Positions 43,342 to 51,446 are shown, counted from the stretch's first letter. The stretch: DNA of 64,000 nt from Bin103 sp002238925 (GCA_965208065.1 OZ242313.1:1674001-1738000), one strand, 5' to 3'. Notes: a model not told the origin generated them from the sequence alone. Program-made: numbers and translations.

Positions 43342-43652
43342 TGTTCGGCCTTGGCATCTGGGAGATCGCCCTGCTGTGTATCGCGCTGCTGGTGTTCGTA
43401 CGGCCCGAGGAACTGCCGAAGGTGATGGGCAAGCTCGGGCAGTGGTACGGCAGGGTAACGGGGTCATCGCGCTACCTCATGCGCCGGCTCCAGGAGCCGT
43501 TCGAGCTGGACGACGAGCAGGCCGGCGGCGATGAGCCGGAGGGCGGCGGAAATTCCATCGCTGACAATGGCGCCCGTCCGGGGCAGCGGCAGGCAGTGCC
43601 CGGTACGCCGCACGGGGACCAAACCAAGACGGAGGGAGGCGAGCAGAAATGA
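43341..43652 (+). CDS. tatB: TatB-type translocase subunit
   Basis: 103 aa from GTG 43341. N-terminal helix FGLGIWEIALLCIALLVFV, a short hinge (RPEELPKVMGKLGQWYGRV) and an amphipathic helix continuing to SRYLMRRLQEPFEL fit TatB; the last 40 residues are acidic and Gly-rich. It pairs with TatC for substrate recognition. The ATG of the next gene overlaps its stop (ATGA 43649-43652). It could also be called TatA-like; two TatA/B proteins in a row favour this assignment. Confidence 0.8.
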   Translation: MFGLGIWEIALLCIALLVFVRPEELPKVMGKLGQWYGRVTGSSRYLMRRLQEPFELDDEQAGGDEPEGGGNSIADNGARPGQRQAVPGTPHGDQTKTEGGEQK

Positions 43653-43858
43653 TACCAGGTGGAGCAGAGTGGATCATTATCGGCGGGGTGGTGCTGGTGT
43701 TGTTCGGCGCCTCGGCGATTCCGCGCTTCGCGCGCTCGATCGGACGCGCCAAGAAGGAATTCGAGAAGGGCCAGCACGACGGCGCCCGCCAGGCGGAACA
43801 ACGCGAGGGCGAGGAAGTGCCTTCCGCGGACGACCCCGAGGAGCGTCCGACAGCCTGA
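43649..43858 (+). CDS. tatA: TatA-type translocase subunit
   Basis: 69 aa. N-terminal helix EWIIIGGVVLVLFGASAIP followed by the amphipathic helix FARSIGRAKKEFEKGQHDG, the classic TatA layout with the FG hinge. It polymerises to form the transport pathway. It ends the tatC-tatB-tatA unit. Confidence 0.9.
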   Translation: MIPGGAEWIIIGGVVLVLFGASAIPRFARSIGRAKKEFEKGQHDGARQAEQREGEEVPSADDPEERPTA

Positions 43859-43944
43859 TCGCCGCTGCCGGCGCGGCAGCAGTACTCCGGGGCACGGACC
43901 ACGTTTCCGCACCCATCCGCGCCGCGTGCTGCCCGGATGGCGAG

Positions 43945-45189
43945 CTACGGGGCGAGTAGCTTGCGCGCGGCGTCGAGAATGTGGTGGGCCGCCTGTTCCT
44001 TGGGCATGGCGGGCAGTGCCACCGGCGGCGCCACCGGCGCCACGAGCAGCACTTCGTTGTCGTCCGAGCCGAACACGCTGGCGCCTTCGCCGCCGGCAAT
44101 CAGGTTGCCGACCACCAAGTCCACCCCCTTGCCGGCGAGCTTGGCGCGCGCCCGCTCCTCGAGCCTCTCGGTCTCGGCGGCGAAGGCCACGATTGCAGTG
44201 CCGCCGGCGTTGCCGCGCTCGCGCCGCCGCCGGGCCGCGGCGGAAACGATGTCCTCGGTGCGTTCCAGGTGGAGCACAAGGCTTGCCCCGCGGTCGTCCT
44301 TCTTGATCTTGCGCTGTGCCGCCGCCGCCGGGCGGTAGTCGGCGACCGCCGCCGCCATCAGCAGCAGATCGTGGCTGTCCAGGCCGGCCATGACCGCCGT
44401 GTGCATCTCGGAGGCGGTGGCCACGCTGCGGATGGCGAAGCCGGCGTCGTCGGCCGGCGGCGCGGCGGTGGTGACCAGGGTGACCGCGGCGCCGCGGTCG
44501 CGCGCCGCCCGTGCCAGGGCCACGCCCATCTTGCCGCTCGAACGGTTGCCCAGGACGCGTACCGGATCGAGCGGCTCGCGGGTGCCGCCGGCGGTTACCA
44601 GGCAACGCTTGCCGGCCAGGTCGCCGCCGCGGCCGAGCAGCCGGCGAATGTGACCGACCAGCGCGTCCGGCTCCAGCATGCGGCCGACGCCGCCGGCTCC
44701 GGACGCGTGCCGGCCGCTGGCGGGGCCGGCAACCGCCACGCCGTCGGCCTGCAACTGCGCGACGTTGCGCCGGGTTGCCGGGTGGGCCCACATTTCGGCT
44801 TCCATCGCCGGCGCTGCCAGGACGGGTGCGCGGGTGCCGAGCGCGGTGAGGGCCAGCAGGTCGTCGGCGGTGCCGTGCGCCAGCCGGGCCAGGGTGCGGG
44901 CGGTGGCGGGGGCGACCACCAGCAGGTCGGCGTCCGCCGCCAGCGCGACGTGCGGTATGCCGCGCGGGGCGAACATGCCGGTGTGCACCTCGCCCGGCGT
45001 GAGTGCCGCGAAGGTGGCGGCGGTGACGAAGCGCGCGCCCGCTTCGGTGAGGATCACGTCGACATGGGCGCCGTGCTGCACCAGCGCGCTCACCAGTGCC
45101 GCCGACTTGTAGGCGGCGATGCTGCCGGTAACGCCGACCACGACGCTGGCGCCTGCGAGCACGCCGCGGTTGTGTATGGTGTCGTTCAT
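43945..45189 (-). CDS. coaBC: bifunctional phosphopantothenoylcysteine decarboxylase/synthetase
   Basis: 414 aa from ATG 45189; a long extension to 45627 lies over coaX and was rejected. The CoaC half has GVTGSIAAYKSAALVSAL (flavin site), catalytic His80 in RGIPHVALA, and APAMEAEMW, where the usual PxMN Asn is Glu130 (spacing from His80 equals that between His75 and Asn125 in E. coli). The CoaB half starts near KRCLVTAGGTREPLDPVRVL and has NRSSGKMG and AAAVADYRP. It makes 4'-phosphopantetheine from phosphopantothenate and cysteine. It overlaps coaX by 4 nt. Confidence 0.92.
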   Translation of the reverse strand: MNDTIHNRGVLAGASVVVGVTGSIAAYKSAALVSALVQHGAHVDVILTEAGARFVTAATFAALTPGEVHTGMFAPRGIPHVALAADADLLVVAPATARTLARLAHGTADDLLALTALGTRAPVLAAPAMEAEMWAHPATRRNVAQLQADGVAVAGPASGRHASGAGGVGRMLEPDALVGHIRRLLGRGGDLAGKRCLVTAGGTREPLDPVRVLGNRSSGKMGVALARAARDRGAAVTLVTTAAPPADDAGFAIRSVATASEMHTAVMAGLDSHDLLLMAAAVADYRPAAAAQRKIKKDDRGASLVLHLERTEDIVSAAARRRRERGNAGGTAIVAFAAETERLEERARAKLAGKGVDLVVGNLIAGGEGASVFGSDDNEVLLVAPVAPPVALPAMPKEQAAHHILDAARKLLAP

Positions 45190-45977
45190 GACGATGGTTC
45201 CTGCTCCGGTTCGGCGCGGTTGAGGTCGTAAACGATGCGCAGCCCCTTCAGCGTGAGCCAGGGATCGATACGCTCGATTACGGTGGTCTCGGCTGCGATC
45301 ACGTCGGCCAGCCCGCCGGTGCCGATGACGCGCATGCCCGGTCCCAGCTCGGAGCGGAACCGCTCCACCATCCCCTCCACCAGGGCGACATAGCCGAACA
45401 CCAGGCCCGACTGCATGGCGTGTACGGTGTTGCGTCCGATTGCCGCCGGCGGCGGCCGCAGTTCCACGTTCGGCAGCCGTGCGGTGCGCCCGGCCAGCGC
45501 CTGCAGGGAGATCTCCAGTCCCGGAGCGATCGCGCCGCCGAGGTACTCGCCGGCCGCGTTGATGGCGTCGAAGGTGGTGCCGGTGCCGAAGTCGATGATG
45601 CACGCCGGGGCGCCGTAGTGGCTGCACACGGCAGCCGCGTTGACCACGCGGTCGGCACCGACGTCGCGCGGGCTGTCGTAGCGAATCTTCACCCCGGTTC
45701 TGACGCCGGCGTCCACCACCAGGGGTGGCTGGTGAAACATGCGTTGCGCCAGCTCGGCGAACGCGGCGGTGAGCGGGGGCACCACGCTGGCCAGGGCCAC
45801 CCCGTCGATGGTCGACGGGTCGATGCGGGCGGCGCCGAACAGCCCGGCGACCAGCACTTCATACTCCTCGGTGGTGGCCAGAATGCGGGTCTGGACGCGC
45901 CAGCTCGCGCGCAGCTCGGCGCCGTCGAACACGCCGAGCACGATGTTGCTGTTGCCTACGTCGATGCCGAGCAGCAT
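45186..45977 (-). CDS. coaX: type III pantothenate kinase
   Basis: 263 aa. ASKHA motifs: LLGIDVGNSNIVLGVF (phosphate 1), GADRVVNAAAV, IIDFGTGTTFDAI, EYLGGAIAPGLEISLQAL and VIGTGGLADVI. It phosphorylates pantothenate, the first step of CoA synthesis, needs a monovalent cation and resists CoA feedback. It overlaps panC by 22 nt upstream and coaBC by 4 nt downstream. Confidence 0.95.
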   Translation of the reverse strand: MLLGIDVGNSNIVLGVFDGAELRASWRVQTRILATTEEYEVLVAGLFGAARIDPSTIDGVALASVVPPLTAAFAELAQRMFHQPPLVVDAGVRTGVKIRYDSPRDVGADRVVNAAAVCSHYGAPACIIDFGTGTTFDAINAAGEYLGGAIAPGLEISLQALAGRTARLPNVELRPPPAAIGRNTVHAMQSGLVFGYVALVEGMVERFRSELGPGMRVIGTGGLADVIAAETTVIERIDPWLTLKGLRIVYDLNRAEPEQEPSS

Positions 45978-46870
45978 ACGTTGGATTCCTGTCGCAAAGG
46001 ACTGCGGGTGGCCTCGGCGCGGACTTCCACGTCATCCGGCAGCAGGACATTATCGATGAGCCGTACGCCCTCCACACGGGCGGCGAGGGACAGCAGCGCG
46101 CGCGCCGTTGCGGCGTTGTCCGGCAGTTCGCGCAGGTTGTCGGGGTCGGCGAGGCTCAGGTACTCCAGTTCCACGCTGGCGGCGGTGATCGGGCCGCGCG
46201 CCAGGCGGAGCAGGGTGTCGCGCTGCCGTTCGCCGTCCAGCCAGGCGCGGCCGGCGGCCAGCAGGCCGCGGTACAGGGAGGTGGCGCGGCGGCTGCCGCG
46301 GTCGCTGAGCAGCTTGTTGCGGGAGCTCAGCGCCAGGCCGCCGGCGGTGCGCACGGTCGGACAGCCGACGATGGTGACCGGCAGGCCGAGGTCTTTGGTG
46401 AGGCGGCGCACGACGGCGAGCTGCTGGGCGTCCTTGCGTCCGAAATAGGCGCGCCGCGGCGTGAACAGCACGAGCAGCTTGGTGACAACGGTGGCGACGC
46501 CGGTGAAATGATCGCGGCGCGCGGCGCCCTCCAGCGGGCGCGACAGCTCGCGTACCTCGACGTAGGTCTGAAAGCCGGCGGGGTACACCTCCTCGGCAGG
46601 CGGAGTCCATACCAGGTCGACGCCTTCCCGCGCCAGCAGGTCGAGGTCGCGGTCGAGGTCGCGCGGGTAGGCGTCCAGGTCGGCGTGGTCGTCGAACTGC
46701 GCCGGGTTCACGAAGATGCTGACCGCCGTGTGGTCGCACTCGGCACGGCTGGCGCGCACCAGCGCGAGGTGGCCGGCGTGCAGGGCGCCCATGGTGGGCA
46801 CCAGGCCGGCGCGGCCGGCGATGGCGCGCCGCGCCGTTCGCACGTCGTCGGCGCGGGATACCACACGCAT
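45956..46870 (-). CDS. panC: pantothenate synthetase
   Basis: 304 aa from ATG 46870, 2 nt after the panB stop. Nucleotidyltransferase motifs are GLVPTMGALHAGHLALVRA, FVNPAQFDDHADLDAYPRD, FTGVATVVTKLL, AYFGRKDAQQLAVVRR and ALSSRNKLLS. It condenses pantoate with beta-alanine using ATP. The C-terminal 25 residues (RAEATRSPLRQESNVCCSAS) lie in the overlap with coaX. Confidence 0.95.
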   Translation of the reverse strand: MRVVSRADDVRTARRAIAGRAGLVPTMGALHAGHLALVRASRAECDHTAVSIFVNPAQFDDHADLDAYPRDLDRDLDLLAREGVDLVWTPPAEEVYPAGFQTYVEVRELSRPLEGAARRDHFTGVATVVTKLLVLFTPRRAYFGRKDAQQLAVVRRLTKDLGLPVTIVGCPTVRTAGGLALSSRNKLLSDRGSRRATSLYRGLLAAGRAWLDGERQRDTLLRLARGPITAASVELEYLSLADPDNLRELPDNAATARALLSLAARVEGVRLIDNVLLPDDVEVRAEATRSPLRQESNVCCSAST

Positions 46871-46872
46871 TG

Positions 46873-47781
46873 CTACCGCTCCGCTCCCGCGGCGTGCGGC
46901 GGCGGCGGCGGCTCACCTTTCAGTATTCCCGGCTCGCCGGCGCACTCGCGGAAGCGTTCCAGCTCCGACTGTTCCATGAGGTAGCTGTGCTCGCGGACCG
47001 GGAACTGCCCGCCGCGCACCTCGTTGCAGTAGCGGGTTACGGCCGCGGTGATCTGCTCGCCGACCGCCGCGTACTGCTTGACGTAACGCGGCGCCTGGCC
47101 GGTGTGCATGCCGATTACTTCGTGGTAGATCAGCACCTGACCGTCGCACCCGGGACCGGCGCCGATGCCGATGGTGGCCACCGGCACGCGCCGGGTTACT
47201 TCGGCCGCCACCTTGCGCGGCACCGCTTCGATCACGATGGCGAAACAGCCCGCTTCGGCAACCGCGACGCCGTCGCGCAGCACGCGCCGGGCGGCATCGG
47301 CGTTCCTGCCCTGCACGCGGTAGCCGCCGTACAGGTGTTCCGACTGCGGCCCGAGCCCGACGTGGCCCATCACCGGTATGCCGGCCGCGACGATGGCAGC
47401 GATTGCCTCGGTCCGTTCCGCGCCGCCCTCCAGCTTGACCGCCTCGCAGCCGCCCTCCTTGACCAGGCGCACGGCGTTGGCCACCGCGTCGCGGGTGGAG
47501 GTCTGGTAGGAGCCGAACGGCAGATCGCCCACCACGAAGGCGGCGGGGGCGGCGCGGGACACGGCTCGGCAGTGATGGATCATCTCGTCCATGGTGACCG
47601 GCACCGTGCCCGGGTAGCCGAGCATGAACGAACCGAGGCTGTCGCCGACCAGGATGAGGTCCACCCCGGCGCGGTCAGCGAACCGGGCGCTGTAGAAGTC
47701 GTAGGCGGTGATCATCGCCAAGCGCGGCGCGGCGCCCGTGCGCTTGGTGACCTGACGGATGGTGACTTTGTCGCGATCCAC
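46873..47781 (-). CDS. panB: 3-methyl-2-oxobutanoate hydroxymethyltransferase
   Basis: 302 aa from GTG 47781 with AGAGGTAA upstream; the in-frame extension to 47874 was rejected. Motifs: MITAYDFYSARFADRAGVD, LVGDSLGSFMLGYPGTVPVT, GDLPFGSYQTS, VKLEGGAE, GHVGLGPQSEH and IGIGAGPGCDGQVLIYHE. The last carries metal and substrate ligands. It makes ketopantoate, the first committed step to pantothenate. It begins the panB-panC-coaX-coaBC operon. Confidence 0.95.
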   Translation of the reverse strand: MDRDKVTIRQVTKRTGAAPRLAMITAYDFYSARFADRAGVDLILVGDSLGSFMLGYPGTVPVTMDEMIHHCRAVSRAAPAAFVVGDLPFGSYQTSTRDAVANAVRLVKEGGCEAVKLEGGAERTEAIAAIVAAGIPVMGHVGLGPQSEHLYGGYRVQGRNADAARRVLRDGVAVAEAGCFAIVIEAVPRKVAAEVTRRVPVATIGIGAGPGCDGQVLIYHEVIGMHTGQAPRYVKQYAAVGEQITAAVTRYCNEVRGGQFPVREHSYLMEQSELERFRECAGEPGILKGEPPPPPHAAGAER

Positions 47782-47974
47782 GGCGTTACCTCTGCCACCA
47801 GTCGTACTTTCGTCCGTTGCAAGCAGGGCGCCGGGAGGGCGTACAAAATAGCTGCGTCGTCCCGGTCGACCCACGATCCAGGCAACGGTACCGCGCCGCC
47901 GACGCGGCGCGAGAGTTCGGACTGTTCGTTCGCTGCCGCAACGCGGTCAGCGACGCTGTTAACGTATCGAACCG

Positions 47975-48350
47975 GTGTTCCGACCGTCAACCGGCCTCGG
48001 ACCGTACCTGACCGGGTGTCTGGCGGACCTGCTCGGCGGCACGTCGCCGCCGCACGATGTCGTGCTGACCGGTCCGCGCGGCACCGGCAAGACGGTGCTC
48101 ATCAACTGGTTCGAGCGCGCCTGCCGCGACCACGAACCGGACGTGGATGTGCTAAAACTGACCCCGTCCGACATCCCTACGCGGGACGTCCTGATCGAGG
48201 TTCTGGCGCCGCCGGCCGGCGGCGCCCGCCTGATGCAGGGGACACGGCTATCGCTGCACCGTGGTGGCAGGCCGGGTGACCAGGCGCGACGGCCACCCCA
48301 CCGGCGCGCTGCCGGGCAAGCTGGTGCGCGGCATGCGCGCGCAGCCCTGA
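47975..48350 (+). pseudogene. truncated and frameshifted AAA ATPase
   Basis: GTG 47975 opens a frame with the start of an ATPase: LGPYLTGCLADLLGGTSPPH, Walker A VVLTGPRGTGKTVLINWF and TPSDIPTRDVLIEVLAPP. After about residue 80 the similarity is lost, and no Walker B or sensor follows. A C-terminal piece survives in another frame from 48261 (VVAGRVTRRDGHPTGALPGK, ending LVRGMRAQP and TGA 48348-48350). A large internal deletion with frame loss is the simplest reading. Not expected to be functional. Confidence 0.65.
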
Positions 48351-48444
48351 TCACCGGCAGCATGCCAAGAGGCAGCTGCCCGGTCCGCGTCAACCGAGTC
48401 TCACGGCGTATTGCGTTCCGTTCACCGCGGGCGCGGGCCCGGGT

Positions 48445-49137
48445 TCAACGCTCGTGGTAGAGCGAATTCTCGCGCACCGCAAGCAGATCCGAGGCGATGG
48501 CGGCGATATCGGAGAAGAACTGTTCTTCGTCAGGCTGCGTACGCCAGCGGATTGTATCGAACAGGTGCCTCGGAAAGGAGCGCACCAGATCCGCTACTGT
48601 AGCCGCGTCGATCCCGACCTCCTTGCTGTTGGCCTCAGCCATGATGTCGGACCAGCGGAACATACCATGGGTGCAGATTGCCCAGAGGTCGGCGATGTCC
48701 TTGCTCTCCAACCGGTATATCGCCGTGACCTTGTTCGAGAGGATGTTGCGCAGGGAGTCAATACGTGCAAACAGGCTTCCAGACACCAACTCCCCAAACC
48801 GTGGTGCGGTGTCGTTGACGAAGTCGATCTTGAGCGTCGTTTGCGGGTGCGTGACGAGCACGCGGGTGTACTGATCGTTGCGGACGAAGGCATCGGCATC
48901 GAACCGATAGCCTTGTGCGTGCAACGTGGCGAGCGCTTGGTCCACATGCCCGTTGAATCCGGAATCCTGGTTTACAAACAAGTCAAGATCGTCGGAATAC
49001 CGGAACCCGAAGTAATGTCTATGAAGTGCGGTACCACCGGTCAGATAGAACGGTGCTTCGCAGGCGGCGAGCGTGCTCAGCACTCCATTCTGCAGGGGGT
49101 ACAGGGTCTCCTCGTAATAGGCGTCGGATTCGTGCAT
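48445..49137 (-). CDS. AbiEii/AbiGii-like nucleotidyltransferase (putative toxin)
   Basis: 230 aa. The nucleotidyltransferase signature is YLTGGTALHRHYFGFRYSDD followed by LDLF, giving GG-T-L and the DxD metal pair; a third acid is likely in TLKIDFVND. The C-terminal half (SLRNILSNKVTAIYRLESKD, then IADLWAI) is typical of the AbiEii/DUF1814 group, which transfers nucleotides to tRNA or other targets as a toxin. Its ATG lies 119 nt inside the upstream partner ORF, in a different frame. Intact, in contrast to its neighbours. Confidence 0.8.
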   Translation of the reverse strand: MHESDAYYEETLYPLQNGVLSTLAACEAPFYLTGGTALHRHYFGFRYSDDLDLFVNQDSGFNGHVDQALATLHAQGYRFDADAFVRNDQYTRVLVTHPQTTLKIDFVNDTAPRFGELVSGSLFARIDSLRNILSNKVTAIYRLESKDIADLWAICTHGMFRWSDIMAEANSKEVGIDAATVADLVRSFPRHLFDTIRWRTQPDEEQFFSDIAAIASDLLAVRENSLYHER

Positions 49138-49393
49138 AGCGCTCCCGCAAGGACCGGGGCCAAAGTCGCGCGATCGTCTCCACAGTCAACAACGTCCTGA
49201 CTTCATCGATTGTCAGCGCTGTTACGATACGCTGCCACGGCAACGATTGCAGCATACGCGCGAACAGGGCCGGTCTATCGAGGTGCCCGATGCTCTCGCG
49301 GCGTCCGCGCAGTACGTCCGCCACATCCTCGGGATCGTAGCGGTAGTCCCACACGATTGTTCTTGCGATGCGGCTCAGTTCCCGGTCGTCCAC
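49019..49393 (-). CDS. putative partner (antitoxin-like) of the nucleotidyltransferase
   Basis: 124 aa from GTG 49393. Helical, charged protein: RELSRIARTIVWDYRYDPED, then a run with LFARMLQSLPWQRIVTAL and a basic C-terminal part (RERYARIRRLLRGDPVPP). Upstream small genes of this kind usually accompany AbiEii-type nucleotidyltransferases. The last 119 nt overlap the toxin gene in another frame, which is long for bacterial overlaps; the real end may be a non-essential tail. Role as antitoxin is inference from position. Confidence 0.6.
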   Translation of the reverse strand: MDDRELSRIARTIVWDYRYDPEDVADVLRGRRESIGHLDRPALFARMLQSLPWQRIVTALTIDEVRTLLTVETIARLWPRSLRERYARIRRLLRGDPVPPAEWSAEHARRLRSTVLSDRWYRTS

Positions 49394-49608
49394 GGCACCA
49401 GTGTATTACCAACGTGGAGCCTTGCCAAACGGATCGGATGCCGCCGGCGCTGTCCTCGGACTCCTGGTGAGTCTGCGCATCGTGGCCGCGATGGATGGAT
49501 CCAGGCGCGCCTGATCGACGCCTATTCCATGTCGCCACTGACCCTGCTCAAGAAGGCTGGGGGCCTGGCCCTGGCAAGACCTCCAACGACGCTGACAGTG
49601 ACAGGCTG
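49394..49608. other. no recognisable gene
   Basis: I see no conserved protein segment, RNA gene or repeat in this 215-nt stretch between the nucleotidyltransferase partner and the PEP-utilising fragment. Short open frames here lack any coding character. Confidence 0.4.
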
Positions 49609-49816
49609 AACGGCAACGCCTGCAGCCCCGGCCAGATCACCGCACGCGCCAGCCTCGTCATGTCCCCAACCCAATTCGCGAAGATGCAGCCCGGCAGCAT
49701 CCTCACCCATGGCTCGATCGTCGCCCGCGAGTACAACATCCCCGCGGTGCTCGGTCTCGGAATTGCCACCCAGAGGATCAAGCACGGGCAGATGATCAGT
49801 GTCGATGGCGACAACG
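49609..49816 (+). pseudogene. fragment of a PEP-utilising enzyme, mobile (phosphohistidine) domain
   Basis: In the frame of 49612 the translation reads ACSPGQITARASLVMSPTQF, then MQPGSILTHGSIVAREYNIP and AVLGLGIATQRIKHGQMISV followed by DGD. This is the phosphohistidine domain of PEP synthase, pyruvate phosphate dikinase or rifampicin phosphotransferase-like proteins, with catalytic His in THGSIVAR. About 25 residues usually found between QPGSIL and the His motif are missing. There is no start, and the frame runs into an ATPase fragment on the other strand. A relic. Confidence 0.7.
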
Positions 49817-50125
49817 CCTTGCGCTTGACGGTGCTCGTGAACGGCGCCAGTTCGACCGCGATCAGGGTGTCGGCCAGGCTCCGGTACCACTGCACCACGG
49901 TCTGGCGCGGGAGCTGCGCGCCGCGGGCGACGTTCGAGTAGTTCAGAAGCTGCGCATTGGTAGCGGCCGCTGGTCTGCAGGAAGCGCGCAAAGCCGGGCA
50001 GGTTGCGGGTCAGGCCCTCCGCCGCGACCTCCTCGGTCAGGTAGCCGTTCACGTAGGCGGCCAATTCCTCGTCCGGGTCGTCGGACAGGTAGTGGGGCGG
50101 CAGCAGGCCGTGGTTGATGGCGCGG
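49815..50125 (-). pseudogene. duplicated internal fragment of a DUF4143 ATPase gene
   Basis: 311 nt that match 52215-52524 inside the intact ATPase gene almost base for base (a handful of substitutions by eye). One extra T near 49977 breaks the frame: the protein runs AAYVNGYLTEEVAAEGLTRN and LPGFARFLQT, then leaves frame at the point where the intact copy has AAATNAQLLNYSNVARG. There is no Walker A region. Non-functional copy. Confidence 0.85.
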
Positions 50126-50144
50126 CGGATCGGTGATCATGGAG

Positions 50145-50180
50145 GTGGTGGCAGGCCGGGTGCGCGGCATGCACGCATAG
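50145..50180 (+). repeat. short second copy of the AAA ATPase C-terminal end
   Basis: GTGGTGGCAGGCCGGGTG (50145-50162) repeats 48261-48278, and GTGCGCGGCATGC (50160-50172) repeats 48324-48336. The two blocks are joined here without the 45-50 nt between them in the first copy. The join falls at a shared GTG, which suggests deletion at microhomology. Confidence 0.6.
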
Positions 50181-50312
50181 CCCGACCTGCTACGGCGTAG
50201 CGATCACCCGTGGCCGAGTTCTACAGCGGGGGCAGATGTCCATACAGAATTTGATTGACCAGATAGACTTGAATTGGTCAGATTGGTCAGAGAACGAAGT
50301 GAGGGTAGTCGC

Positions 50313-50546
50313 ATGATCGTCAGCGTGTCCGAAGCCAAGGCACAGCTTTCGAGCTTGCTCGACAGGGTGTATCACGGCGAAACGGTGACCATCGCCAAGA
50401 ACAATCTCCCGATTGTGGATCTCGTCAAACACCAACCGCGCGGCAAACGCCGGCTCGGGCTGCTGCGCGGTCGGATTGTCGTTCCCGACGACTTCACCGA
50501 CGAGAATCCCGCGATCAACGAGCTGTTCTATCCGACTGACGACTGA
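50313..50546 (+). CDS. Phd/YefM-type antitoxin
   Basis: 77 aa from ATG 50313 with GAGGG 7 nt upstream. The N-terminal Phd fold is MIVSVSEAKAQLSSLLDRVY followed by HGETVTIAKNNLPIVDLV; the C-terminal tail (GRIVVPDDFTDENPAINELF) is acidic and extended, the usual toxin-wrapping part. It would bind its own promoter and neutralise a PIN toxin. The adjacent toxin gene is frameshifted. Confidence 0.88.
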   Translation: MIVSVSEAKAQLSSLLDRVYHGETVTIAKNNLPIVDLVKHQPRGKRRLGLLRGRIVVPDDFTDENPAINELFYPTDD

Positions 50547-50551
50547 AGCGA

Positions 50552-50894
50552 GTGAAGCTGCTCCTCGATACGCACATTCTGCTTCATGCACTCACCGAGC
50601 CGGAGCGAGAACCCTGCGAACGCCGTATTCGTTAACGCTGTTTCGATTGCCGAGATCGCCATAAAGGTCTCGATCGGCAAGTTGAGCGTCGACGTGGACC
50701 TGCTTCCCGCCGTTGAGGAGGCAGGTTTCGAGTGGCTCGACTTAAGCCCGCGCGAGGCGCACCAGTTGGCCGAACTGCCGTTGCTCCACCGAGATCCGTT
50801 CGACCGCATGTTGATTGCGCAGAGCCAGATCAACGATCTCGTGCTGGTGACCGACGACTCCCAGATCGCGGACTACAACTGCCGCATCCTGTAG
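50552..50894 (+). pseudogene. frameshifted PIN-domain toxin (VapC-like)
   Basis: From GTG 50552 the frame codes VKLLLDTHILLHALTEPERE, the start of a PIN toxin with the first acid Asp, then stops at TAA after about 27 residues. The remainder is in another frame (50613 to TAG 50892-50894): ANAVFVNAVSIAEIAIKVSI, then LPLLHRDPFDRMLIAQSQIN and LVLVTDDSQIADY, supplying the other acids. A deletion of roughly 30 nt with frame change near 50600-50620 fits the family length. The toxin is probably dead. Confidence 0.8.
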
Positions 50895-50938
50895 CTGTGG
50901 GGCATGGGCGGCGCTGTCGCGAGACATCACCGGCTAGG

Positions 50939-51433
50939 CTAGGCGACGGCGGGCCGCCGGGCGGTGCCTGAGAGGGCGGAACGCCGTACCAGGACGGTGA
51001 TCGCTACCCAGGCCAGCAGCGGCAGCGCGGCGAGGTTGAGGGCGTCCCACCCCACCAGGACCAGCGCGGTTCCGGCCGATAGGGAGGCCAGCGCCTGCGC
51101 GCCGAACACACCGAAGTCGTTGATGGCCTGCAGGCGTAAGCGTGCGGCCCCGGCGGCCCTCCGCGCCAACAGCACGGTGCCGCCGAGAAACAGCATGTTC
51201 CACCCGAGGCCGAGCAGGACCAGTGCGGCCCAGAACGCCTGGGGCCTCGCCGCGTACACCCCCACCACGATCGATGCGGTCATGCCGGCCACGCCCACCA
51301 GGAGCACGCGAGCGACGCCCAGGCGGTCCATGATGTAGCCGCTGGCGAGCGACGGCAGGTACATCGCGATGACGTGGCTCTGGATGATGATGGCGGTGCG
51401 ATCGAGGGGCACGCCGGCCGCGCTCAGGTTCAA
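50939..51433 (-). pseudogene. C-terminal half of an MFS transporter
   Basis: 164 residues from the first ATG (51433), with the frame open a little further. About six membrane helices are present, including IIIQSHVIAMYLPSLASGYI with the loop MDRLGVARVLLVG and a last helix ALNLAALPLLAWVAITVLV. This corresponds to the second half of a 12-helix major facilitator protein. The first six helices are absent, and at about 51450 the sequence changes to a dioxygenase remnant on the other strand. Probably non-functional. Confidence 0.75.
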
Positions 51434-51446
51434 CCTCTGTCGGCGC

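Noticed and set aside
49495..49941. Single 148-codon protein covering the PEP-utilising fragment
   Set aside because: Only the middle part is conserved; the ends run into unrelated sequence and an antisense ATPase fragment.
50552..50894. Programmed frameshifting of the PIN toxin
   Set aside because: No slippery heptamer or downstream stem is evident at the break, and residues expected between the two parts are missing, which points to a deletion.
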